Positions 15,291-23,704 are shown, counted from the first letter of the stretch. The stretch: 33,543 nt of DNA from Eubacterium sp. UBA5416 (GCA_002409525.1 DHNM01000054.1:1-33543), one strand, 5' to 3'. Translations and numbers: made by a program. The notes: generated from the letters alone by a model not told the origin.

Positions 15291-17543
15291 TCAGATGACT
15301 TCGTGTGCCTGTCTTGCTATGACATCTAACTGCTGCTCTCGGCTCAGATCTATGAATTTGACTGCGTAGCCGGATACTCGGATCGTGAAGTTCTGGTATT
15401 CTTCCTTTTCCGGATGCTCCATCGCGTCTTTCAGTTTCTCAATTCCAAATACATTGACATTGAGGTGATGGGCTCCCTGATCAAAATATCCGTCGAGTAC
15501 ATTGACTAAATGATCAGCTCTTTCACTTTCCTCATGGCCAAGTGCACCCGGGTTGATGGTCTGTGTATTCGAAATTCCGTCGAGTGCCCATTCATATGGC
15601 AGTTTTGCAACGGAATTCAGTGAGCTTAACAGTCCGTTTTTCTCTGCTCCGTAGCTGGGGTTTGCACCCGGTGAGAGCGGTTCTCCGGCCTTCCTTCCAT
15701 CAGGAAGCGTACCGGTTGCTTTTCCGTAAACAACATTCGAGGTAATCGTAAGTATGGATGTTGTCGGTTCGGAATCGCGGTAGGTGTGGTTTTTCTTTAA
15801 CTTTTCAAGGAAAGTGTGCAGCAGCCACAGGGCAATATCATCGGCTCTGTCATCGTCGTTTCCGTAACGTGGGAAATCTCCTTCGATTTCAAAGTCTGTG
15901 GTAAGTCCGTCCTCGTCGCGGACAGCTTTTACTTTCGCATATTTGATCGCTGAAAGGGAATCCACAACGTGGGAGAAACCTGCGATGCCTGTAGCAAAGG
16001 TACGTCTCACATCGGTGTCGATCAGTGCCATCTCCGCCGCTTCGTAGTTGTACTTGTCATGCATATACTGAATGGCATTTAAAGTATTCACATAAAGGCC
16101 TGCCAGCCAGTCCATCATGATGTCATACTTGTGGATGACTTCATCGTAATCCAGGTATTCAGCTGTGATCGGACGATATTCGGGTCCCACCTGAACTTTT
16201 GTCTTTTCATCGATTCCACCGTTGACTGCGTAGAGGAGGCATTTTGCCAGGTTCGCACGTGCGCCGAAGAACTGCATTTCTTTTCCTGTCTCGGTTGCAG
16301 ATACGCAGCAGCAGATTGAATAATCATCTCCCCATACCGGACGCATCACGTCATCATTTTCGTACTGGATGGAACTCGTTTTTACGGAAATGTAAGCTGC
16401 AAACTTCTTAAAGTTTTCAGGCAGTTTTGAGGAGTAGAGTACCGTCAGGTTTGGTTCTGGTGCCGGTCCCATGTTGACAAGCGTATGCAGGATACGATAA
16501 TCATTTTTTGTGACCATAGAGCGTCCATCCTGACCGATGCCTGCTACTTCCAGCGTTGCCCATACCGGATCCCCGGAGAACAGTTCGTTGTAGGAGGGAA
16601 TACGGGCAAATTTTACCATTCGAAATTTCATGATCAGATGATCAATCAGCTCCTGTGCCTCAGATTCCGTTAAGATTCCCCTTTCAAGGTCTCTCTGAAT
16701 GTAAATGTCAAGGAATGTTGAGATACGTCCCACACTCATGGCTGCGCCGTTCTGGGTTTTAATCGCCGCAAGATATCCAAAGTACAGCCACTGTACCGCT
16801 TCTTTTGCATTTTCAGCCGGTTTTGAGATATCGAAGCCATATTCCGCAGCCATTTTCTTCATGTCATTTAAAGCACGGTATTGCATGGAGATTTCTTCTC
16901 TTAGACGGATGACATCATCAGTCATCACACCACAGCCGCAGTTGTCGAAGTCTTCCTGTTTCTGCTGCATCAGTAGATCGATTCCGTATAAAGCTATACG
17001 GCGGTAATCGCCGACGATACGTCCGCGGCCGTACGTGTCAGGCAGTCCGGTGATAATCTTGTTGTGGCGCGCTTTACGCATCTCAGGTGTGTAGACATCG
17101 AAAACTCCCTGATTGTGTGGCTTTGCATATTCGGTAAAGACTTTGTGGAGTTCCGGTGAAGGTGTGTAGCCATTGGTTTTACAGGAATCTTCCGCCATCT
17201 TAATTCCACCGAAAGGCATGAAAGCTCTTTTTAATGGCTTATCGGTCTGAAGTCCTACAACCTGTTCCAGATCCTTTAAGCCTTCGTCAATATATCCCGG
17301 TCCGTGGGATATGAGAGTGGAGACAACGTCTGTATCCATGTCGAGGACACCACCCTTTTTGCGTTCCTCTGTCTGCAGCTTCTGCAGAGATTCCCATAAT
17401 TTATTTGTCGCTTCTGTGGGTTCTTCAAGAAATGAAGAGTCCCCGTCATAAGCGGTATAATTCTGCTGTATAAAATCACGAGTGTTAATTTCTTCTTTCC
17501 AGATTCTTCCGTTAAAGTCGTTCCATTGTTCCATCTGTCTCAT
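15291..17543 (-). CDS. pflB: Pyruvate formate-lyase (formate C-acetyltransferase)
   Basis: Glycyl-radical enzyme of 750 residues that converts pyruvate and CoA to acetyl-CoA and formate, central to anaerobic fermentation. The catalytic cysteine pair is Cys412-Cys413 in SICCCVSATE; a third cysteine directly precedes it. The radical glycine is Gly725 in RVSGYAVKF, near the C-terminus. The length matches family members. The start MRQMEQWNDF at 17543 has GGAGG 8 nt upstream. A predicted promoter and a GTATAC palindrome lie about 35-90 bp upstream. pflA follows. The oxygen-sensitive radical chemistry implies an anaerobic organism. Confidence 0.97.
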   Translation of the reverse strand: MRQMEQWNDFNGRIWKEEINTRDFIQQNYTAYDGDSSFLEEPTEATNKLWESLQKLQTEERKKGGVLDMDTDVVSTLISHGPGYIDEGLKDLEQVVGLQTDKPLKRAFMPFGGIKMAEDSCKTNGYTPSPELHKVFTEYAKPHNQGVFDVYTPEMRKARHNKIITGLPDTYGRGRIVGDYRRIALYGIDLLMQQKQEDFDNCGCGVMTDDVIRLREEISMQYRALNDMKKMAAEYGFDISKPAENAKEAVQWLYFGYLAAIKTQNGAAMSVGRISTFLDIYIQRDLERGILTESEAQELIDHLIMKFRMVKFARIPSYNELFSGDPVWATLEVAGIGQDGRSMVTKNDYRILHTLVNMGPAPEPNLTVLYSSKLPENFKKFAAYISVKTSSIQYENDDVMRPVWGDDYSICCCVSATETGKEMQFFGARANLAKCLLYAVNGGIDEKTKVQVGPEYRPITAEYLDYDEVIHKYDIMMDWLAGLYVNTLNAIQYMHDKYNYEAAEMALIDTDVRRTFATGIAGFSHVVDSLSAIKYAKVKAVRDEDGLTTDFEIEGDFPRYGNDDDRADDIALWLLHTFLEKLKKNHTYRDSEPTTSILTITSNVVYGKATGTLPDGRKAGEPLSPGANPSYGAEKNGLLSSLNSVAKLPYEWALDGISNTQTINPGALGHEESERADHLVNVLDGYFDQGAHHLNVNVFGIEKLKDAMEHPEKEEYQNFTIRVSGYAVKFIDLSREQQLDVIARQAHEVI

Positions 17544-17578
17544 AAGTCAAACCTCCATTTATGCTTTAACTGTTTACT

Positions 17579-17599
17579 GTATACAAATATTTTGTATAC
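17579..17599. promoter_or_regulatory. GTATAC palindrome, probable operator of pflB
   Basis: GTATACAAA-TAT-TTTGTATAC is a perfect inverted repeat with 9-bp arms. It begins about 5 bp downstream of the predicted pflB -10 and so covers the likely start of transcription, which is the classic place for a repressor. It does not match the Rex site (TTGTTAA-type) or the Fnr site (TGTGA-N6-TCACA). GTATAC half-sites are known for some GntR-family regulators, but the binding protein cannot be named. Confidence 0.65.
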
Positions 17600-17603
17600 A
17601 TAT

Positions 17604-17633
17604 ATGATAACGGATAAGCAGGTTGAAAGTCAA
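17604..17633 (-). promoter_or_regulatory. Predicted pflB promoter
   Basis: Read on the minus strand, TTGACT (17633-17628) and TATCAT (17609-17604) are 18 bp apart, close to the housekeeping consensus. The predicted start falls inside the GTATAC palindrome, about 45-55 nt before the pflB ATG. Confidence 0.6.
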
Positions 17634-17712
17634 CTAAAATAGTACATGTTTATTGTGTTTTTTTTGATACAAAGAGAAGAAGCCGATCAGGCCGTGATTT
17701 GTTTTTTTGCAA

Positions 17713-17742
17713 TAAAAAAGTTCCCTGATTCTCAGGAAACTT
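17713..17742 (-). terminator. Terminator of the tRNA-Gly pair
   Basis: On the minus strand AAGTTTCCTGA pairs with TCAGGGAACTT (one G-T pair) around GAAT, followed by a run of six T. It begins 5 nt after the end of the second tRNA and separates the tRNA unit from pflB. Confidence 0.85.
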
Positions 17743-17746
17743 GACG

Positions 17747-17818
17747 AGCGCGAGACGGGATTTGAACCCGCGACCCCAACCTTGGCAAGGTTATACTCTA
17801 CCACTGAGCCACTCGCGC
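17747..17818 (-). tRNA. tRNA-Gly (anticodon GCC)
   Basis: 72 nt that fold as a cloverleaf on the minus strand: acceptor GCGCGAG with CTCGCGC, D-loop GGCTCAGTGGTAGAG, anticodon stem-loop with CTTGCCAA giving anticodon GCC, and T-arm GCGGGTTCAAATCCCGT. The CCA end is not encoded. It lies 5 bp after the tRNA-Gly(TCC) gene and would be processed from the same transcript. Confidence 0.95.
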
Positions 17819-17823
17819 ACAAA

Positions 17824-17894
17824 AGCGGGTGATGAGAATCGAACTCACGTATTCAGCTTGGAAGGCTGATGTTCTACCATTGAACCACACCCGC
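17824..17894 (-). tRNA. tRNA-Gly (anticodon TCC)
   Basis: 71 nt that fold as a cloverleaf on the minus strand: acceptor GCGGGTG with CACCCGC, D-loop GGTTCAATGGTAGAAC, anticodon stem CAGC/GCTG with loop CTTCCAA giving anticodon TCC, and T-arm GTGAGTTCGATTCTCAT. CCA is not encoded. It is the first gene of a two-tRNA unit; together the two genes read all four glycine codons. Confidence 0.95.
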
Positions 17895-17928
17895 AGAGTA
17901 TGTAATTGATTGGTGCTGACAAATATAT

Positions 17929-17957
17929 ATATTACACGAATTGTAGAAGTTTGTCAA
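17929..17957 (-). promoter_or_regulatory. Promoter of the tRNA-Gly pair
   Basis: On the minus strand TTGACA (17957-17952) and TAATAT (17934-17929) are separated by 17 bp. The predicted start is about 25-30 nt upstream of the first tRNA. No discriminator typical of stringent control is evident to me. Confidence 0.8.
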
Positions 17958-18076
17958 TACCTTTTTTGAAAATACAGAATCCATGTAAATTGATCTTAAT
18001 TTCCAAAGTAAGTTCCACGGTCGATATTCCAGGAGTGAAACTTACTCTGACTATATTTCCTATGGATTTTACTTTG

Positions 18077-18855
18077 TCAATTATATACAGTCGATTTCCT
18101 TCTTGTTTTTCTGAAGATGATATAAATCATAAGAAGCAGAAAAATTAGTATTCCAAAAGCGCCGAAAGCATTGTTATATCCTGCTTTATCGATTGACCAT
18201 CCGAGAACAGGATCTCCGGCAAAGAATAACATATTATCAAGCATATTAGATATCGATAACATGGTTGTTCTGTTGCTGGAATCTATATACCCGTTAATTC
18301 TTTCACTGATGATCGGCTGCAGAAAATTATTAATTGCTGTAATTATGCAAATAACAAAAATCCAATAATATAAGTGATGAATTGAAAACAGAAGAAACAG
18401 GAGACCTGCCAGAACCAAAGTAACAACGGCGAACAAGTGCCCTCTGGTAACCTCACTTATTTTAGACTGATTTCGCAGTAATATAATAGAAACAATTTTT
18501 GAGGCAGCTATGATATACCCTGTATGTTTAACATTCATTCCATTCCCGATTAAGATTGGAGATGTATATTCTGAAACATTACTTACCAGAAGTATAACCA
18601 TGGATGAAAATAAGGAGATAAGTATAAACATCTTATATTTTACAAGACTCGACTTAACCACTTTTTCTTTATGAATCTTTTCTTTTGGTTTTGCATTCTC
18701 CATAATAGCTACTTTATTTTCTTGTAGGAAGAATGTTACACATAACATAGCCAGATACATTGAAAATGAAAGCCCATACACTATATTGGGATTATAATCA
18801 AAAAAATATGTTGCCAGTATCGCTGTAAAGATAGATATGAAAATCGTAATACTTT
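18077..18855 (-). pseudogene. MFS transporter remnant, 5' half missing
   Basis: The frame encodes only the C-terminal half of a major facilitator transporter. A GTG at 18781 would give 234 residues, but family-like membrane sequence continues upstream without a usable start (IFISIFTAILATYFFDYNP) to about 18855, and the frame runs open to a stop at 18908. About six membrane segments remain where twelve are expected. The gene meets the 5'-truncated ABC exporter head to head at about 18855-18885, which suggests that a deletion or rearrangement removed both starts. A substrate cannot be assigned. No ribosome binding site or promoter is seen for it, so it is probably inactive. Confidence 0.75.
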
Positions 18856-20185
18856 GATTGTCAACAGTTATTTTAATTACAAGATCAATTTGGTTTATTA
18901 TGCGTTCTCAATTCTGCTGGGAAGTATCTATATCGGTGCAAAGAGCATTCTGATCTTAGGAATTATCTATTTGTTTGTGATTGCTATTTTACTATTGAAC
19001 AAATTTTTTTCAAAAAAATTAAAAGAGAATCAGACAGTTTTATTTAAAGCGAAGAATAGATGGATCAGTACAATAAAAGAGCTGGGCAATCATTTTCCGG
19101 TCATACGAAATTTTGGCGGGGAGAGACTGGCACTGAATAAGATCAAGGAAAGCAGTCACGGGTTATCGTCTGCGGAGTATAAGACGAAAAGTTTTCTTGG
19201 ATTTACATCGGACGGCAATAATCTACTTTCTCTGATCATGTTTTTGGGCATTCTTGTCGTAGGCTCTGTCATGGTAACAGGTAATCAGCTGAAACTTGGA
19301 GATTTGCTGGCCATCGCACAGACAAGTAACCTGATCTTTATTCCTATGTCAGGTCTCGCTACTGTCCGAAATGAATATTATGCGGCCCGGCCGACCGTAG
19401 AAAAGATGAATCATATTCTGAATAAAGATTATGAGAAGATGATAGAGGATCTGCATTTAAATAACTTTGATATCAAACTTTCTGATGTATCGTTTGGTTA
19501 TCTCAAGGATCAGTATTTCTTAAAAAATGTGAATGTAACCTTTGAAACGGGGAAAAAATATTTTATCTGCGGCTCTTCCGGAAATGGAAAGTCGACACTT
19601 GTTCGGTTATTATCCAGAGAAATCGAGAACTATGAGGGAAAGATTACTCTGGGCGGAGTAGAGATCAGAGATATGGATTATTCCGCGTTCCGCTCCTATG
19701 TTTCCTATGTGGATCAAAATGCCAGCTGGCTGCCATTCTCATTAAAAGAAAATATTGCGCTTGGCAAAGCATTTGATCAAGACCGATTCGAATATGTATT
19801 AGAAAAGGTGAATTTAAAAGAACAGAACCTGGAACTGGAGAACAAAGATGGCAACGTGAAATACAGCGGTGGTGAATTACAGCGGTTAAATCTTGCCAGA
19901 GCATTGTATAAAGATGCTCTGATTATCATTTTTGATGAATCCTTTGCATCCCTGGACTACCAGAACAGTATCGAGATACAAAAGTATTTTATTTCATTAG
20001 ATCAAACACTGATTGCGATACATCATTCCATCGACCTGGAAATCATGCAGTTGTATGATGAGATTATTTTCATTGAGAAGGGAAGTCAGATACATATTGC
20101 TCCATATGAGAAAATGATAGAAGAAAATCCTGATTTTGTCAGGTTTATTCGAAAGAGTAAACAAGAAGCTCGTGCCAAAAAATGA
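18854..20185 (+). pseudogene. ABC exporter (fused membrane and ATPase domains), 5' truncated
   Basis: A type-I exporter half-transporter lacking its first membrane segments. The open frame gives 443 residues if the unconvincing TTG at 18854 is used; full members have about 550-600. The remaining membrane part (VYYAFSILLGSIYIGAKSILIL onward) is followed by a complete ATPase domain: Walker A GSSGNGKST (240-248), Q-loop VDQNAS, signature YSGGELQRL (337-345), Walker B ALIIIFDES with Asp361/Glu362, and a switch histidine in IAIHHS. The ATPase domain looks undamaged, so the loss may be recent. It joins the MFS remnant in opposite orientation. If expressed, the protein would probably not transport; a use as a soluble-type ATPase is possible but unsupported. 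Confidence 0.75.
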
Positions 20186-20242
20186 AATGATACGGATTAT
20201 TCGAAATATACTCTGGATGACAAACGGACAGAAGAAAGCGTC

Positions 20243-20263
20243 AGTGAGTCAGCGAAACTCACT
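20243..20263. repeat. Short hairpin after the ABC remnant
   Basis: AGTGAGT (20243-20249) pairs with ACTCACT (20257-20263) around CAGCGAA. There is no T-run after it, so it is a weak terminator candidate. The rest of the 175 bp before the AAA-ATPase gene shows only that gene's AAGGAGG site. Confidence 0.4.
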
Positions 20264-20360
20264 TATAAACACAGTCGCATATCTCAGGGTATGCTGATAC
20301 AATCAGTATAAAGATAAAAGTGCGTGAAATTAGTTCTGTTTGTGAAGGAGGCGGAGAACT

Positions 20361-21974
20361 ATGGGAGTTTATCTGAACAGTCCATCAGCATATACTTTTT
20401 TCAAGAGAGAAGCGGCGAAGCCGTATTTTGTGGATAAGTCCAGAATGCTGGAGCAGTTATTTCCTTTGGTGTCTGAGGGAAATCATGATATCTGTATTAC
20501 AAGACCCAGGCGGTTTGGAAAAACAGTGATGGCGAATATGATTGCCGCTTTTTTTTCAAGCACTTGTGACTCAAAAGAACTATTTGACTTGCTGGCTATT
20601 TCAAATCACCAGGAGTATAAAAAACATCTCAACAAATATTCGGTGATTCACATCTCGTTTAATGAGATGCCAATGGATTGTACCACTTACGATCAGTATA
20701 TAAACCGGATAGCAGGAAGACTGATCTCAGATCTGAAAAGAGAGTATCCTATGGTCAGTATTGTTGAGAATGAGGCCGTCTGGGATGCTCTTACAGATGT
20801 TTTTGTCTGGGATCCCTCGGTTAGTTTTATCTTTATTCTGGATGAGTGGGACTTTATCTTTCATCAGAAGTTTATCACTGAAAAAGACAAGAAAAGATAT
20901 CTTTCATTCTTGAACAATCTTCTAAAAGACAAGCCATATGCTCTGATGGCATATATGACCGGAATCCTTCCAATTGCGAAATATTCAAGCGGATCAGAGC
21001 TGAATATGTTTCTGGAATATACGATGGTGACGGAGGGCTGGTTTAGTGATGACTTTGGATTCACTGAGAAAGAAGTGGATTTGATTTTTGAACGTTATAA
21101 GAAAAGAATCGATAATCCCGGAATAACGAGAGAAGATTTAAAACTATGGTATGATGGCTATCATACTTATGACGGAGAAAGAGTATATAACCCGCGATCT
21201 GTAGTTGCCTCTCTGACAAACAATAACCTGGGTAATTATTGGACCAGCGCAGGTCCTTATGATGAGATCTTTTATTATATTGAGAATAATGTTACCGAAG
21301 TGAGAGATGACATCGCTTTTATGGTTTCTGGGATTCCTGTTTCTGCCGAGATCAAGGAGTATGCAGCAACCTCGATGAATCTGCAGACAAAAGATGAGAT
21401 CTTTTCTGCAATGGTAGTGTATGGATTCCTAAGTTATGAGGATCAGAAGGTTTCCATACCCAATAAAGAATTGATGGATAAGTTTGCAGATATGCTCAAA
21501 AAGGAACCCGCTTTAGGCTATGTGCACCGTCTGGCAAAAGAATCAGCGCGAATGCTGCAGGCAACCTTATCTGGAGACACAAAGGCTATGGTAGAGATCC
21601 TGGAATATGCTCATGATACAGAAGTACCGTTATTGAGTTATAACAACGAAAGTGATCTGACTGCTGTTGTCAATCTGGTATATCTGTCAGCACGAGACAG
21701 TTACTGTATCGAACGAGAGCAGAAATCAGGTATTGGATATGTTGATTTCATCTTTTTCCCCAGAAAATCCGGGGATGATGGGATTATATTAGAATTAAAA
21801 ATCGGTCAGACACCGGATGATGCAATCAGACAAATCAAAGAAAAAAAGTACGCTTTACAGTTTCGGGGTAAACTAGGAGGCCATCGAAGACATACAGGAA
21901 AAATATTGGCAGTGGGAATCACTTATGATAAAAGGTCGAAAAAGCGTGAGTGTAAAATAGAAGTATTATCGTAA
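20361..21974 (+). CDS. AAA-ATPase-like / PD-(D/E)XK nuclease-like protein
   Basis: A 537-residue protein with the layout of the AAA-ATPase-like plus DUF1703/PDDEXK_9 family that is abundant in gut anaerobes. The N-terminus (YFVDKSRMLEQL) leads to a P-loop CITRPRRFGKT with Lys54. A Walker-B-like hydrophobic stretch ends in ILDEWD (about residue 160). The C-terminal part carries a nuclease-like core with Asp462, Glu478 and Lys480 in VDFIFF...ILELKIG. The start has AAGGAGGCGG upstream. Members are often found as scattered single genes in variable regions, and their role is unknown (defence, mobile-element or regulatory functions have been considered). Its position next to truncated transporters supports an accessory region. 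Confidence 0.88.
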   Translation: MGVYLNSPSAYTFFKREAAKPYFVDKSRMLEQLFPLVSEGNHDICITRPRRFGKTVMANMIAAFFSSTCDSKELFDLLAISNHQEYKKHLNKYSVIHISFNEMPMDCTTYDQYINRIAGRLISDLKREYPMVSIVENEAVWDALTDVFVWDPSVSFIFILDEWDFIFHQKFITEKDKKRYLSFLNNLLKDKPYALMAYMTGILPIAKYSSGSELNMFLEYTMVTEGWFSDDFGFTEKEVDLIFERYKKRIDNPGITREDLKLWYDGYHTYDGERVYNPRSVVASLTNNNLGNYWTSAGPYDEIFYYIENNVTEVRDDIAFMVSGIPVSAEIKEYAATSMNLQTKDEIFSAMVVYGFLSYEDQKVSIPNKELMDKFADMLKKEPALGYVHRLAKESARMLQATLSGDTKAMVEILEYAHDTEVPLLSYNNESDLTAVVNLVYLSARDSYCIEREQKSGIGYVDFIFFPRKSGDDGIILELKIGQTPDDAIRQIKEKKYALQFRGKLGGHRRHTGKILAVGITYDKRSKKRECKIEVLS

Positions 21975-22025
21975 ATTTGGAACGTCTGGAAATATAGTAT
22001 TCCATCTGTGAAAAGAGGGGAGATT

Positions 22026-22088
22026 ATGAGTAAAAACAGTCAGATAAATCATATGAGTAAGGATATGCAGCAGAAATGCATGGTTCTT
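22026..22088 (+). pseudogene. Short reading frame with a good RBS, probably the detached start of the next gene
   Basis: An AGGGGAG site (22016-22022) leads to an ATG at 22026, but the frame ends after 20 codons. The following 175-residue frame is offset and has no ribosome binding site of its own. The simplest reading is that an original start, and the signal or membrane segment behind it, was lost by a deletion and frame change. A genuine leader peptide is an alternative. Confidence 0.4.
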
Positions 22089-22603
22089 TTGTAATCAATG
22101 TTGACAATAGATCTGAGCTCACAGGGGATGCTGATTATGTGTTTGTCGGAAAGGTAATTAGTATGAACGATACAATATATAAGGATCCAGTAGCAGGGGA
22201 AGATGAGAGAGGTAAACCAATCGAACTTGCAAGCCCATATACAAATTATACTGTAAATGTTCTTAAGAATATAAAAGGCGAACTTGTTACCGATAAAGAC
22301 ATACCAATTCAAAAATCCGGTGGTATTGCAGAAGATCAGAGCCAGTATTTTTTGTATGAAAAGGATCAGCTTCCTGTAGAAGGAAATGTGTACATCTTTT
22401 ATAGTTATGCTCAGCCAGATGGTTCTCTGCTCGTATCAGGGCCGAACTCGAATCGGAAAATCGATAGTTTGGAGAAGAATCTAAATAGTAGTTCAGACAT
22501 TGAGGAGACGGAGGAGTATAAGGAAGCTGTTGAAGGATATAAGACACAAGTAGTACGGGATCGAGAGCGCAACACCTCTTCATACGATGCGAATAGGAAG
22601 TAA
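22076..22603 (+). pseudogene. Secreted-type hypothetical protein lacking its N-terminus
   Basis: The frame encodes up to 175 residues (GSFVINVDNRSELTGDADYVFVGKVIS, then a beta-rich domain and a polar, Glu-rich tail). The conserved look (YVFVGKV, YTNYTVNVLKNIKGEL, KSGGIAEDQSQY, YIFYSYAQPDGSLLVSGPNSN) resembles small membrane-anchored or exported proteins of Firmicutes, which normally begin with a membrane segment. None is present here, and the frame has a stop at 22058 and no binding site before its ATG. An offset ATG with a good site lies at 22026. I judge it a truncated or frameshifted gene, but a sequencing error would look the same. Function is unknown. Confidence 0.6.
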
Positions 22604-22612
22604 CGTTTAAGT

Positions 22613-23455
22613 CTAACTTTCCCGCCCTCTGTACTTCGACGGAGATTCACCCATATCTTTCCTGAATCTCCGGCTGAAGTACAGAGGGTTTTCGTATCCC
22701 ACGATCTGTGCGATTTCGGTGATATTGTAATCGGTATTTTCCAGAAGATCCTTTGCTTTTGACATCCGAATGGAAGTGATAAACTGCTTGGGAGCCATAC
22801 CGGTGTGCTTTTTAAAGCTGCGGATAAACCAGCAGATACTCATATTCTGTGATTTGGCGTAATCTTCTATATTGATCTGAGAAGAAAAGTGTTCATGAAA
22901 GAAGAGAACAGCCCGGTCGATTTCCTGATCGACAGCGGATACCTCTTTTGTTCCTTCGCTGCGCCTGCTTTTTACTGTGAGGAGAAGCTGACGAAACAAC
23001 AGAGGAAGGAGATCCGTAAAGTAAGGTCTATGAATCTGAAGTTCCCATATGATTTTGAGAAACAACTGCTGATATTCCGCATCGGTTCCCGTATGTAAGA
23101 TCGGCTCCTTGAATCCGTTCTCTGTCATGATTTCACCGGCATCTGATCCGGTAAAATGAATCCAGTATACTTCCGGGCGGTCTTCGAGATAATATCCGTA
23201 TTGCTGAGGCATACCGGGGCGGTAGAGTACCATATGGCCCTCAGAAACCTCTTTTCTGATTCCATCAAAGACAAACCAGGCTTTTCCGGAGGAAATATAG
23301 AGAAGCTGATAATCTTTCCTTCCTTCCGTTCGGTTGATAATCATAGAAGGTACGTGAATCAGGCGGTAGACACCACAGCTTTCTATCGTCAGGGGCTGTT
23401 TAAGATCACAGAGATCTACATCTACCTGATTTAAATATCCCGTATTTGCGTACAT
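22613..23455 (-). CDS. AraC-family regulator, probable activator of beta-galactosidase
   Basis: 280 residues from the ATG at 23455, preceded by AAGGAGGCA (23462-23470). The N-terminal half is a cupin-like sensing domain (YQLLYISSGKAWFVFDG, GHMVLYRPGMPQQYGYY, EVYWIHFTGSDA), usual in AraC regulators of sugar genes. The C-terminal hundred residues contain both helix-turn-helix motifs (INIEDYAKSQNMSICWFIRSFKKHTG and ITEIAQIVGYENPLYFSRRFRKDMGESPSKYR). It is divergent from the GH2 beta-galactosidase gene, which is its likely target. The frame stays open for 59 more codons upstream through two repeat copies. That extension is not family-like and is not included. Confidence 0.9.
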   Translation of the reverse strand: MYANTGYLNQVDVDLCDLKQPLTIESCGVYRLIHVPSMIINRTEGRKDYQLLYISSGKAWFVFDGIRKEVSEGHMVLYRPGMPQQYGYYLEDRPEVYWIHFTGSDAGEIMTENGFKEPILHTGTDAEYQQLFLKIIWELQIHRPYFTDLLPLLFRQLLLTVKSRRSEGTKEVSAVDQEIDRAVLFFHEHFSSQINIEDYAKSQNMSICWFIRSFKKHTGMAPKQFITSIRMSKAKDLLENTDYNITEIAQIVGYENPLYFSRRFRKDMGESPSKYRGRES

Positions 23456-23480
23456 TCTCTTGCCTCCTTGAATTGATGTG

Positions 23481-23553
23481 TGATACTCAACGAATTGTTC
23501 CGCACTGCGTGCTTCCACAATTCTAAAACATTCGAATCCCATCCTGATCGGGT
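23481..23553 (-). repeat. Structured repeat, copy 1 (proximal to the AraC gene)
   Basis: A 73-bp element that recurs exactly 90 bp away at 23571-23643 with about four substitutions. It contains a nested hairpin: GAATTGT (23492-23498) with ACAATTC (23517-23523), and inside it GCAC with GTGC around TGC. It lies 11 bp upstream of the AraC ribosome binding site, so it may be part of that gene's leader. Confidence 0.85.
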
Positions 23554-23570
23554 ATGGCTTCTCAGTAGTG

Positions 23571-23643
23571 TGATACTCAACGAATTGTTCCGCACTGCGT
23601 GCTCTCACAATTCTAAAACATTCGAATTCCACCCTGATCGGGT
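23571..23643 (-). repeat. Structured repeat, copy 2 (distal)
   Basis: Second copy of the 73-bp element. The nested hairpin is preserved: GAATTGT (23582-23588) with ACAATTC (23607-23613), and GCAC (23592-23595) with GTGC (23599-23602). Two of the substitutions relative to copy 1 (TTCC to TCTC) fall in the internal loop and leave the stems intact. Read on the minus strand, both copies are open and in frame with the AraC gene and would encode FECFRIV-ARSAEQFVEYHT. Confidence 0.85.
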
Positions 23644-23673
23644 TACATTCTCATGTTTTACGGGATTCAAATT

Positions 23674-23704
23674 CATGCTTTTTCATGCAGGCATGAAACG
23701 CATG
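23674..23704. repeat. Imperfect palindrome between AraC and beta-galactosidase genes
   Basis: CATGCTTTTTCATGC (23674-23688) pairs with GCATGAAACGCATG (23691-23704), with AG as loop and one small internal mismatch. Its centre matches the 42-bp palindrome between pflB and pflA (GCTTTTTCATGC-AR-GCATGAAA). It may be a degenerate member of the same family, or an operator in the divergent promoter region. The remaining 170 bp to the beta-galactosidase ATG are AT-rich, and no convincing promoter pair was found. Confidence 0.6.

Noticed and set aside
17579..17599. Rex or Fnr binding site at pflB
   Set aside because: The half-sites (GTATACAA) do not match TTGTTAA or TGTGA.
17747..17894. tRNA genes as an integration site for the variable region
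   Set aside because: No integrase gene and no duplicated tRNA 3' end were found in the window.
17906..18148. 80-residue plus-strand frame beside the tRNA genes
   Set aside because: There is no ribosome binding site, it covers the tRNA promoter and the end of the MFS remnant, and the composition is not protein-like.
23456..23632. N-terminal extension of the AraC regulator by 59 residues
   Set aside because: It consists of the repeat copies, is not like the family, and AAGGAGG with correct spacing supports the start at 23455.
23481..23643. CRISPR array
   Set aside because: There are only two long units with a 17-bp gap, no spacers of regular length and no cas genes.
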